A stretch of 64,000 bases of DNA from Duganella sp. 1411. Lineage in GTDB: Bacteria; Pseudomonadota; Gammaproteobacteria; Burkholderiales; Burkholderiaceae_D. The stretch spans positions 434,001 to 498,000 of the forward strand of contig NZ_JAFICD010000002.1 in the NCBI RefSeq assembly GCF_017833525.1, written 5' to 3'. Below are positions 1-7,426 of this stretch, piece after piece. The position numbers were made by a program, and so were the translations under genes. Within the stretch, counting starts at the first letter, position 1. Every line of letters begins with the position of its first letter. The notes under the pieces were generated by a model that had not been told where the DNA came from, did no database searches, and was given only the letters and a program-made list of their open reading frames with translations.

Positions 1-594
1 CTGGGCGACCTTCTGCGGATCAAGCCAGACGCGCATGGCGTAGTCGCCGGCGCCGAACAGCTGCACCTCGCCCATGCCAGGCAGGCGGGCCAGTTGGTCC
101 TTGACGTTCAACACCGCGTAGTTACGCAGATACAGGTCGTCGTAACGGCCGTTGGGCGACATCAGGTGGACCACCATGGTCAGGTTGGGCGACGACTTGA
201 CGGTCGTCACGCCGATCTGGCGCACCTCTTCCGGCAGGCGCGGAAGCGCGCGCTGGACGCGGTTCTGCACCTGCGTTTCGGCCTGCTCGACGTTGGTGCC
301 GATCTTGAAGGTGACGGTCAGCGCCAGCGCGCCGTCCGAGGTGTTTTGCGAGGACATGTAGAGCATGTTCTCGACGCCGTTGATCTGCTCCTCAAGCGGC
401 GCGGCCACGGTTTCGGCGATGATCTTCGGATTGGCGCCCGGGTACTGCGCGCGCACCACCACCGATGGCGGCACCACGTCCGGGTATTCCGAGATCGGCA
501 GCTTGAAGATCGATATCAGGCCGCCGACGAAGATAATGATCGACAGTACGGCCGCGAAAATCGGCTTGTCGACAAAAAATCGAGAGATGTTCAT
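1..594 (-). CDS. RND multidrug efflux permease, MexF/AcrB-like (5' part only)
   Basis: Inner-membrane proton/drug antiporter subunit of a tripartite RND pump. Only the first 198 codons are present; the rest lies beyond the left edge. The start reads MNISRFFVDKPIFAAVLS, the classic HAE1-family opening with the first membrane helix, followed by the porter-domain region (SEYPDVVPP, then YPGANP and ETVAAPLEEQINGV). It begins 4 nt after the stop of the adaptor gene, so the two are co-transcribed. The neighbour and the sequence are closest to MexEF-type pumps. Substrate specificity cannot be read from this fragment. Confidence 0.95.
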   Translation of the reverse strand, partial: MNISRFFVDKPIFAAVLSIIIFVGGLISIFKLPISEYPDVVPPSVVVRAQYPGANPKIIAETVAAPLEEQINGVENMLYMSSQNTSDGALALTVTFKIGTNVEQAETQVQNRVQRALPRLPEEVRQIGVTTVKSSPNLTMVVHLMSPNGRYDDLYLRNYAVLNVKDQLARLPGMGEVQLFGAGDYAMRVWLDPQKVAQ

Positions 595-598
595 ATTC

Positions 599-1855
599 TT
601 ATTCCTTGGAGGTGCCGGTCTTGTTCGCGACTACGGCGACTTTTTCATCTTTTTTGGCCTCGGGCTTGGCCTCGGGCTTGGCGACGTTGGCGGCCAGCGG
701 ATCGGAATCCATCGGCACCAAGGTCGGCGAGATCGGCGCGCCGGGACGCACGCGCTGCAGGCCGTTGACGACGATCTTCTCGCCCGGTTTCAGGCCTTCG
801 CGCACCACGCGCATGCCGTCGACCTGGGGGCCCAGCGTGACGGCACGGTACTCGGCCTTGTTGCCGGCGCCGACCACGAACACGAACTTGCGGCTTTGGT
901 CGGTGCTGACGGCGCGCTCGTTGATCAACACCGTCGGCTTGGCGCCGCTGGTGCCGGCCAGCTGCACGCGGGCGAACAGGCCCGGCACCAGCGCGCCGTC
1001 CTTGTTGGCCAGCGTCGCGCGCATGCGCACCGAACCGCTGCGCGGATCGAGCTGGTTGTCGACGAATTCGAGCTTGCCCTCGTGCGGGAAGCCGGTTTCG
1101 TTGGCCAGGCCGATCTTGACGATGGCCGGTTCGCCCTTGTGGGCGGCGGCGCCGACGCGCAGGTAGGTGTCCTCGTCGCCGTCGAAGGAGGCGTAGATGT
1201 TATCCAGCGAGACCACGGAGGTCAGCACGGCCGACGCGTCGACCAGGTTGCCCAGCGTGATTTCCGCCTTCGACACGCGGCCGTTGATCGGCGATTCGAC
1301 GCGGGTGTAGCTCAGATTGAGCTTGGCCGCCTCGTACTGGGCCTGCGCGGCGCGGGCGTCGGCGTCCAGCTGCTTCTGGCTCGACGCGCGCTCGTCGTAT
1401 TCGCGCTGGGCGATGGCTTTATCGGCCAGCAGTTTTTCGGCGCGGGTCAGTTCCAGCTTGGCCAGTTCGGCCTTGGCGCGCGCCGAATTGGCGGCCGCCT
1501 CGGCGCGGTTGGCCTCGGCCTGGTACGGGCGCGCATCGATGACGAACAACACCTCGCCTTTTTTGACCTGGCTGCCCGGCTTGAAGTTGATCGCGGTGAT
1601 GAAGCCGCTGACGCGCGGACGGATCTGCACCTGCTCGACCGCCTCCAGGCGGCCCGAGAACTCCTGCGTCTCGGTGATGGTTTTCTCGACCACGGCGGCG
1701 GCCGAAATCGGTGGACCGCCGCCGGCGGCGGCCGGATTCTCGGTCTTGCCGGTGGCGTCGTCGCAACCCGTGAGGCCGAAAGCGGCCAGTCCCGCCAACG
1801 CCATAGCGGCGGCCAGCGGCCGGGCTACAGCGGTGAATTGTTTAATGTTTTTCAT
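599..1855 (-). CDS. RND efflux periplasmic adaptor lipoprotein, MexE-like
   Basis: Membrane-fusion protein linking an RND permease to an outer-membrane channel. The 418-aa protein has a signal peptide ending in a lipobox-like LTGC near residue 31. It then has the split biotinyl-lipoyl domain (VSGFITAINFKPGSQVKKG on one side, SPINGRVSKAEITLGNLV on the other) around a helical hairpin at about residues 100-170, and a beta-barrel and membrane-proximal domain. The C-terminus is a charged Lys/Glu/Ala tail. An AAGGGA ribosome site precedes the ATG. It is first in the operon with the MexF-like gene. No regulator adjoins this end; a degenerate hydrolase lies upstream on the same strand. Confidence 0.95.
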   Translation of the reverse strand: MKNIKQFTAVARPLAAAMALAGLAAFGLTGCDDATGKTENPAAAGGGPPISAAAVVEKTITETQEFSGRLEAVEQVQIRPRVSGFITAINFKPGSQVKKGEVLFVIDARPYQAEANRAEAAANSARAKAELAKLELTRAEKLLADKAIAQREYDERASSQKQLDADARAAQAQYEAAKLNLSYTRVESPINGRVSKAEITLGNLVDASAVLTSVVSLDNIYASFDGDEDTYLRVGAAAHKGEPAIVKIGLANETGFPHEGKLEFVDNQLDPRSGSVRMRATLANKDGALVPGLFARVQLAGTSGAKPTVLINERAVSTDQSRKFVFVVGAGNKAEYRAVTLGPQVDGMRVVREGLKPGEKIVVNGLQRVRPGAPISPTLVPMDSDPLAANVAKPEAKPEAKKDEKVAVVANKTGTSKE

Positions 1856-2003
1856 TTTAAATCCCTTTTATATGAAAATATTTAATAGAAATGGCGGCAC
1901 CGGCTGCCTCAACGGAAAATCGAGAAAACACGGTACTAGCGCCCCGCCGGCAAGCCGGTGGGGACGTGACTACGGATACTGCTAAAGGATGGGGAGGTCC
2001 CTA

Positions 2004-3091
2004 TCAGGCTGGCGGCGTCCCGGACCGTCCCAGGCCAGTGATGAAACTGGCGATTTCTCCCAGCGCGGCGCATTTGCACGCGCATTCGTTGCGCGCCCCC
2101 GGATCCTGCAGGGGCTGGGGCGCCATCCTGATGACGGTGGTTTTGACACCGCACGAAATCAGCTTGGCGCCGTATTGTTCGGCCTCGTCGCGCAGCGGAT
2201 CGTCCTCGGTCGACAGGATCAGCGCGGGCGGCAGGTTTTTCAAACGGCTCGATTGCAGCGGCGACGCGTACGGGTGCGTGCGGTCGGCGGCATTGGGCAG
2301 GTAGCCGCGGTAGGCCGCCGCGCAGGCGTCGGCCACGTCCAGCAACTCGGGCGCCTGCTGCATTTCCCGCATCGAGCAGGTGGTCAGGCCCGGATCGAGC
2401 ATCGGCATGATCAGGATCTGGCCGGCCAGCGCCGGGCCGCCGCGGTCGCGCGACATCAGCGCGCACACCGCCGCCAGGTTGGCGCCGGCTTCGATACCGG
2501 CCACCATCAGCTGCTTGCCGGTCCAGCCGATTTTGGCCTTGTTCTTTTTGGCCCAGGTCAGCACGGCGTGGGCGTCTTCCACCGCCGCCGGGAACGGCCG
2601 CACGCACGCCAGCGTGTAGCCCGAGGCCAGCACCGCCATGCCGGGATGGTCGTCGGCCAGGTGGCGCAGGAAGCCGTCGGCGTCTTCCAGATCGCCGCCG
2701 ACGAAGCCGCCGGCGTGGAAGAACACCGTCAGCGTATCGCGCTTGGCGCCGGCGTCGCCGCTGGTGTACAGGCGTGCCGGCAGCGGGCCTTCGGCGCCGC
2801 GCACCTCCAGAGTGCGGATCTTCAGCCGATCCGACAGCTCCGGCAGCGCGTCATCCTGCGGCTTGATCGTCACTGTCGCACCGTGCGGGCAAGGTCGGCC
2901 GAATCGGCCGACATCAGCGAAGTGTCGGCGCAGGCCAGCGCGTCGCCGCTGGCCACCTCGGTCAGGGCACGAACGCCGCGCACTTCGGCCTTGGCCGTCT
3001 GCGAGTAGACATCGGTGTAGACGACGCCCGCCAGCGCGACCGATGTCAGCGCGATCGCAACCGTTGCAAAAATTCCGTCCCGATATTTCAT
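2004..3091 (-). pseudogene. Frameshifted, catalytically degenerate alpha/beta-hydrolase (HSL/esterase-like)
   Basis: Two frames together make one hydrolase. The N-terminal part starts at the ATG at 3091 behind a GGGGAG ribosome site, carries a signal-anchor helix, and stops at 2870. The C-terminal part (from about 2885 to 2004) is in the next frame, consistent with loss of one base near 2880. The body has the HSL-family oxyanion motif (FFHAGGFVGGD) and DDPLRDE with the acidic triad residue. The nucleophile elbow reads GIEAG where GDSAG is expected, so Ser is Glu (codon 2490-2492), and the usual C-terminal His-Gly-Phe is missing. It is therefore probably a non-enzymatic family member, now broken. 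A sequencing error at the frameshift cannot be excluded. Confidence 0.7.
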
Positions 3092-3216
3092 GATGCTCCC
3101 CTTCCTGCGTGGTGTAACAACTTGCCTCTGCCCCGGAACAGCCCATGCTTTCCTTGGTGCAGTACAGCAATCTTAAACTTGTTCTACAATCCGATAAATA
3201 GCGTAAAGTCGAATTG

Positions 3217-3238
3217 ATTGTTCAGGATTCCGAACAAT
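3217..3238. promoter_or_regulatory. Candidate LysR operator upstream of the LysR gene
   Basis: Perfect inverted repeat ATTGTTC-N8-GAACAAT, ending 11 nt before the GTG start of the LysR gene. Size and dyad symmetry fit LysR-type recognition sites (T-N11-A cores), and the position suits autoregulation. Function is inferred from position and symmetry only. Confidence 0.45.
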
Positions 3239-3249
3239 GGAGGGAATAA

Positions 3250-4209
3250 GTGAATAAACTGCAAGCGATGGAAGTGTTCGTCAACGTGGTCGACTCCGGC
3301 GGCTTCACGCGCGCGGCCGAGATCATGCAACTGCCCAAGGCCACGGTGTCGACCTTGATCCAGTCGCTGGAGGCGTCGCTGGCGGTCAAGCTGCTGCACC
3401 GGACCACCCGCCACGTCAGCGTCACGGCCGACGGCGCCGCCTATTATGAGCGCTGCCTGCGCATCCTGTCGGACGTGCGCGACGCCGAGGAATCGCTGTC
3501 GCGCACCCGCCTGAGCCCCAGCGGACGGCTGCGGGTCGACGTCCCCACCGGCCTGGCCGGCAGCGTGCTGGTACCGGCGCTGCCCGATTTTTTCACCCGT
3601 TACCCGGATATCCAGATGGAGATGGGCTGCAGCGACCGCGCCGTCGACCTGGTCGAGGAAGGCGTCGATTGCGCCGTGCGCGCCGGCCAGCTGGTCGATT
3701 CGAGCCTGATCGCCCGGCGCGTCGGCATCCTGCACTTCGTCACCTGCGCCACGCCGTCCTACCTGGACCGCTACGGCCGTCCCTCCCACCCGGACGAACT
3801 GCTGCGCCACCTGTGCGTCAACTATTTCTCATCGAAGACCGGTAAAATCATCGACTGGGATTTCACGCGCGGCAGCGAGCGAGTGCAGGTGGCCCTGCCC
3901 GGCAACATCGCCCTGAACGACACCACCGCCTACACGGCGGCCGGGATGGCCGGCCTGGGCATCGTGCAGATGCCGAATTTCCTGCTCGAGCCGATGCTCG
4001 AAGACGGCACCTTCGAGGCGGTGCTGCCGGAATGGAGCTCCGACTCGATCCCGGTGCACGTGGTCTACCCGCAAAACCGCCACCTGTCGGCCAAGGTGCG
4101 GGTGTTCGTCGAATGGGTCGCCGAACTGTTTTCCAATCATCCAGGCATGCGCCTGCCGAAGGCTCCACCACCGGCGGCGCGTGTCGCATCCTACGAGGTC
4201 GCTCCATGA
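3250..4209 (+). CDS. LysR-family transcriptional regulator
   Basis: 319-aa DNA-binding regulator. An N-terminal winged helix-turn-helix occupies about residues 1-60 (FTRAAEIMQLPKATVSTLIQSLE). A LysR substrate-binding domain follows from about residue 90, with the AGLGIVQMPNFLLEPML stretch typical of this group. The start is GTG, supported by a GGAGGG ribosome site. The stop overlaps the ATG of the next gene (ATGA), so the dehydrogenase is translationally coupled to its probable regulator. This order (regulator first, same strand) differs from the usual divergent arrangement. The effector is unknown, perhaps a 2-keto or 2-hydroxy acid. Confidence 0.93.
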   Translation: MNKLQAMEVFVNVVDSGGFTRAAEIMQLPKATVSTLIQSLEASLAVKLLHRTTRHVSVTADGAAYYERCLRILSDVRDAEESLSRTRLSPSGRLRVDVPTGLAGSVLVPALPDFFTRYPDIQMEMGCSDRAVDLVEEGVDCAVRAGQLVDSSLIARRVGILHFVTCATPSYLDRYGRPSHPDELLRHLCVNYFSSKTGKIIDWDFTRGSERVQVALPGNIALNDTTAYTAAGMAGLGIVQMPNFLLEPMLEDGTFEAVLPEWSSDSIPVHVVYPQNRHLSAKVRVFVEWVAELFSNHPGMRLPKAPPPAARVASYEVAP

Positions 4210-5168
4210 CTGAAGCACACCGCATCGTTTTCCTCGACCGCGACAGCGTCATCGCCAAGGTGCGCAAGCCGTCCTTCGCGCACGAATGGACCGAATATCC
4301 GGCCACCCGCGCGGCCGACGCGGCGCCGCGCCTGCTCGATGCGCGCGCCACCATCGCCATCACCAACAAGGTGCCGCTGCGCGCCGACGACCTGGCGCGG
4401 CTGCCGGACCTGAAGATGATCGCGGTGGCCGCCACCGGCACCGACATCGTCGACCTGGCGGCCTGCCGCGAGCGCGGCATCGTCGTCTCCAACATCCGCA
4501 ACTACGCGGTGCACACACTGCCGGAGCACACCTTCGCGCTGATCCTAGCGCTGCGCCGCCAACTGGTGGCCTACCGCGCGGACATCGAAGCGGGGCTGTG
4601 GCAAAAGTCCGAGCGATTCTGCCTGTTCGGCCATCCGGTCTCCGATCTGGCGGGCAGCCGCCTGGGCCTGGCCGGCTACGGCGCCCTGGGCAAATCGGTG
4701 GCGCACATCGCGCGCGCCTTCGGCATGGAGGTGGTGGTGTTCAACCGCTCGCCGGTCACCGACGACGGCGTCAAGCAGGTCTCGTGGGACGAGCTGCTGG
4801 AAACCTCGGATGTCCTCAGCCTGCATCTGCCGCTCAACGACAAGACGCGCAACATCATCTGCGCCAAGGAGCTGATACGCATGAAAAGCTCGGCGCTGCT
4901 GATCAACACCGCGCGCGGCGGCCTGGTGGACGAGGTGGCGCTGGCCGACGCGCTGCGCACCGGCGTGATCGCCGGCGCCGGCTTCGACGTGCTGACCAAG
5001 GAGCCGCCGCCGGAGGACAACGTGCTACTCAACCTGCGGCTGCCGAATTTCATCCTCACGCCGCATTCGGCGTGGGCCAGTTCGCAGGCGATGCAGGTGC
5101 TGGCCGATCAACTGATCGACAACATCGAAGCGTGGCAAGCGGGAAAACCCGACAACGTGGTCGGCTGA
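4206..5168 (+). CDS. D-2-hydroxyacid dehydrogenase (NAD-dependent)
   Basis: 320-aa cytoplasmic oxidoreductase interconverting 2-keto acids and D-2-hydroxy acids. The NAD-binding domain has the Rossmann motif GLAGYGALGKSVA near the middle of the chain. The family catalytic residues are all visible: Arg in NTARGGLVDE, Glu in TKEPPPEDN, and His in TPHSAW. Length is normal. The ATG overlaps the TGA of the LysR gene, which decides the start; the open frame extends further upstream but only inside lysR. It converges on the next gene with only 3 nt between stop codons. The substrate (glycerate, hydroxypyruvate, lactate or other) cannot be assigned. Confidence 0.92.
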   Translation: MTEAHRIVFLDRDSVIAKVRKPSFAHEWTEYPATRAADAAPRLLDARATIAITNKVPLRADDLARLPDLKMIAVAATGTDIVDLAACRERGIVVSNIRNYAVHTLPEHTFALILALRRQLVAYRADIEAGLWQKSERFCLFGHPVSDLAGSRLGLAGYGALGKSVAHIARAFGMEVVVFNRSPVTDDGVKQVSWDELLETSDVLSLHLPLNDKTRNIICAKELIRMKSSALLINTARGGLVDEVALADALRTGVIAGAGFDVLTKEPPPEDNVLLNLRLPNFILTPHSAWASSQAMQVLADQLIDNIEAWQAGKPDNVVG

Positions 5169-5171
5169 TAA

Positions 5172-5765
5172 TCAGTCGTCCAGACCCTTGCCGTTCAAAA
5201 TATTGGGGATGGCCTTCAGCACGCGCGAAGTGCGCGTGCTGGATTGCTTGGCCGACGAGAAATGCAGCAGGTAGGCGCGCCGGCGTCCCGGCGTCAGCGC
5301 CTCGAACGCGCTTTTCAGCTCCAGCATCTCATCGAGCCTGGCCTGGAACTCCTGCGGCACCGCAAACTCCTCGGTCTTTTTAAACTCGACCTTCAGGCCC
5401 GATTGCTCGACCTTCACCGCCTCCGCAAGATAGGTCTTCAACACGGTTTTCAGCTTGCGGATTTCCTCGACGCCGGTGAAGCGCGCCTGCCGCGCCGCCT
5501 GCACGTTGGCGGTCTGCCGGACCAGGATGCCCTTCGCGTCCTTCAGCAACGCGCCCTTGAAGAACAGCAGCGCGCAGTACTCCTTGAACACGTGGATCAA
5601 CACCACGTTGCGGCCATCGAGCGTGTAGCACGGCACGCCCCACTTCAAGTCCTCGGCCAGTCCGCTATCGAGGCAGATCGTTCGCAACTCACGCACCTCG
5701 TCCGCCCAGTTCTTGAGACGCCCGATGTAGGCGTCGACTTTCGGATTCAGATCGTGGTCTTTCAT
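5172..5765 (-). CDS. YdeI/OmdA-like protein with DUF1801 domain
   Basis: 197-aa soluble protein. The first ~120 residues match the DUF1801 (YdhG-like) fold, including LKWGVPCYTLDGRNV and the FFKGALLKD stretch. The C-terminal third matches the YdeI/OmdA bacteriocin-protection family (FAVPQEFQARLDEM, then LTPGRRRAYLLHFSSAKQSSTR). A GAGAGG ribosome site lies in the end of the upstream oxidase gene, 10 nt away, so the pair is probably one operon. Members of this family have been linked to envelope stress and peptide resistance; no enzymatic role is established. Confidence 0.88.
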   Translation of the reverse strand: MKDHDLNPKVDAYIGRLKNWADEVRELRTICLDSGLAEDLKWGVPCYTLDGRNVVLIHVFKEYCALLFFKGALLKDAKGILVRQTANVQAARQARFTGVEEIRKLKTVLKTYLAEAVKVEQSGLKVEFKKTEEFAVPQEFQARLDEMLELKSAFEALTPGRRRAYLLHFSSAKQSSTRTSRVLKAIPNILNGKGLDD

Positions 5766-5775
5766 GGCTGCCCTC

Positions 5776-6921
5776 TCAATAAGTCCCGGGAAGAAGTATG
5801 TTGCGGTCGATATCCCGCAGATCGCGCAGGCCGCAGAAGGCCATCGTCAAATCGGCCTCGTTGCGGATAATCTCCAGACATTTGCTCACGCCCTGCTCGC
5901 CCATCGCGCCCAGGCCGTACAGGAACGGACGCCCGATATAAACGCCCTTCGCGCCCAGCGCCACCGCCTTGATCATATCCTGGCCGGAGCGGATGCCGCC
6001 GTCCATATGCACTTCGATCTGCCGGCCGACCGCCTCGACGATGGCCGGCAGCGCGCCGATCGACGACTGCGCGCCATCGAGCTGGCGGCCGCCGTGGTTG
6101 GAGACGATCAGCGCGTCGGCGCCGCTGTCGACCGCCAGGCGCGCATCCTCCGCGTCCATGATGCCCTTGATGATCAACTTGCCGCCCCAGCGCTGCTTGA
6201 TCCACTCGACGTCCTTCCACGACAGGCTCAAATCGAACTGCTGGCTGGTCCACGACGACAGCGACGACATGTCCGACACCGACGTCGCATGGCCGACGAT
6301 GTTACCGAAGCCGCGGCGCTTGGTGCCGAGCATGCCGAAGCACCAGCGCGGCTTGGTGGCCAGGTTGATCATGTTGGCGATGGTCAGCTTGGGCGGCGCC
6401 GACAGGCCGTTGCGCAAATCCTTGTGGCGCTGGCCGAGCACCTGCAAGTCGAGCGTCAACACCAGCGCCGAGCAGCGCGCGGCCTTGGCGCGGTCGATCA
6501 GGCGGTTGATGAATTCACGGTCCTTCATCACATACAGCTGGAACCAGAAAGGCTTGCTGGTGTGGGCGGCGATGTCCTCGATCGAGCAGATGCTCATCGT
6601 CGACAAGGTGAACGGCACGCCGAATTTTTCCGCGGCCTTGGCGGCCAGGATTTCGCCGTCGGCGTGCTGCATGCCGGTCAGGCCGGTGGGCGCCAGCGCG
6701 ACCGGCATGGCGACGGGCTCGCCGACCATGGTGCTGGCCAGCGTGCGGTTTTCCAGATTGACGGCCACCCGCTGGCGGAATTTGATCTTGCCGAAGTCCT
6801 CGTTGTTGGCGCGGTAGGTCGATTCGGTCCAGGAGCCGGCGTCGGCGTAGTCGTAGAACATGCGCGGTACGCGCTTCTTCGCCAGCAGGCGCAGGTCTTC
6901 GATGCTCGTGATGATGGTCAT
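5776..6921 (-). CDS. FMN-dependent alpha-hydroxyacid dehydrogenase (LldD-like)
   Basis: 381-aa flavoenzyme of the L-lactate dehydrogenase / glycolate oxidase family, oxidising L-2-hydroxy acids to 2-keto acids and usually membrane-associated. Visible motifs are the N-terminal FYDYADAGSWTE, the FMN-phosphate region MPVALAPTGLTGM, Lys of IIKGIMDAEDA, the catalytic His in SNHGGRQLDGA, and DGGIRSGQD. I chose the ATG at 6921 because AAGGAG lies 5 nt upstream of it; the GTG two codons earlier would sit on the ribosome site. It heads a two-gene operon with the YdeI-like gene. It and the D-specific dehydrogenase converging on it suggest local D/L hydroxyacid metabolism, which is an inference. Confidence 0.9.
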   Translation of the reverse strand: MTIITSIEDLRLLAKKRVPRMFYDYADAGSWTESTYRANNEDFGKIKFRQRVAVNLENRTLASTMVGEPVAMPVALAPTGLTGMQHADGEILAAKAAEKFGVPFTLSTMSICSIEDIAAHTSKPFWFQLYVMKDREFINRLIDRAKAARCSALVLTLDLQVLGQRHKDLRNGLSAPPKLTIANMINLATKPRWCFGMLGTKRRGFGNIVGHATSVSDMSSLSSWTSQQFDLSLSWKDVEWIKQRWGGKLIIKGIMDAEDARLAVDSGADALIVSNHGGRQLDGAQSSIGALPAIVEAVGRQIEVHMDGGIRSGQDMIKAVALGAKGVYIGRPFLYGLGAMGEQGVSKCLEIIRNEADLTMAFCGLRDLRDIDRNILLPGTY

Positions 6922-7068
6922 GCACACTCCTTGGGCCGATAACCGTCAAATCATCGGGCATTTTGGCAAAAATGCCAATAGCAATGTGCCGCCGCGGCGG
7001 CCTTGGGGACACGATAATCAAGGAGTTGATCCCGGCGGGCGGCCGATCGTCGTCGCGCAAAGAAAAAA

Positions 7069-7092
7069 GGCCTGAAGATTTCTCTTCAGGCC
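7069..7092 (-). terminator. Rho-independent terminator of tRNA-Arg copy 1
   Basis: Perfect 10-bp stem GGCCTGAAGA / TCTTCAGGCC with a 4-nt loop, followed on the minus strand by a T-rich run (7063-7068). It lies 17 nt beyond the tRNA 3' end. The same hairpin recurs beside the other two tRNA-Arg copies. Confidence 0.9.
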
Positions 7093-7109
7093 CTCCGTCT
7101 TACGAATTT

Positions 7110-7186
7110 TGGTGCGGCTGGCAGGAATCGAACCCACGACCCCTTGGTTCGTAGCCAAGTACTCTATCCAGCTGAGCTACAGCCGC
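7110..7186 (-). tRNA. tRNA-Arg (anticodon ACG), copy 1
   Basis: 77-nt cloverleaf with a genomically encoded CCA. Acceptor stem GCGGCTG/CAGCCGC, T-arm GTGGGTTCGATTCC, and anticodon loop CTACGAA between CTTGG and CCAAG, giving anticodon ACG (A34 normally deaminated to inosine to read CGU/CGC/CGA). A TATAAT -10 box is at 7197-7202 on the minus strand. The sequence is identical to the copies at 12871-12947 and 13671-13747. Confidence 0.97.
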
Positions 7187-7426
7187 GAAAGACAACATTA
7201 TAGCAGGGCAATTTCAAATCAAGAAGTCCAATCGGCGAATTTTTTTCGGCGCGCCGGGCCGCCCCGGCGCGCCGTCGTTCCCGGCCGGCGGCGGGATCAT
7301 AGAAATGACCAATGCGCCGAACAATATTCCGCAATCGCGCGCCCGGCCGTTTCGGACGCGGATCGGCGGTGATAGCATTTCCCGCACGATTAGCAACACC
7401 ATCAGCCCCGCCTGGAGACAAGCAAG

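Noticed and set aside
1942..1963. Hairpin CCCCGCCGGC-AA-GCCGGTGGGG as a terminator of the hydrolase gene
   Set aside because: It is GC-only, with no T-run on either strand, so I cannot support termination from sequence alone.
5764..6942. 392-codon plus-strand frame over the FMN dehydrogenase
   Set aside because: The minus strand encodes a complete flavoenzyme with all active-site motifs; the plus frame has none.
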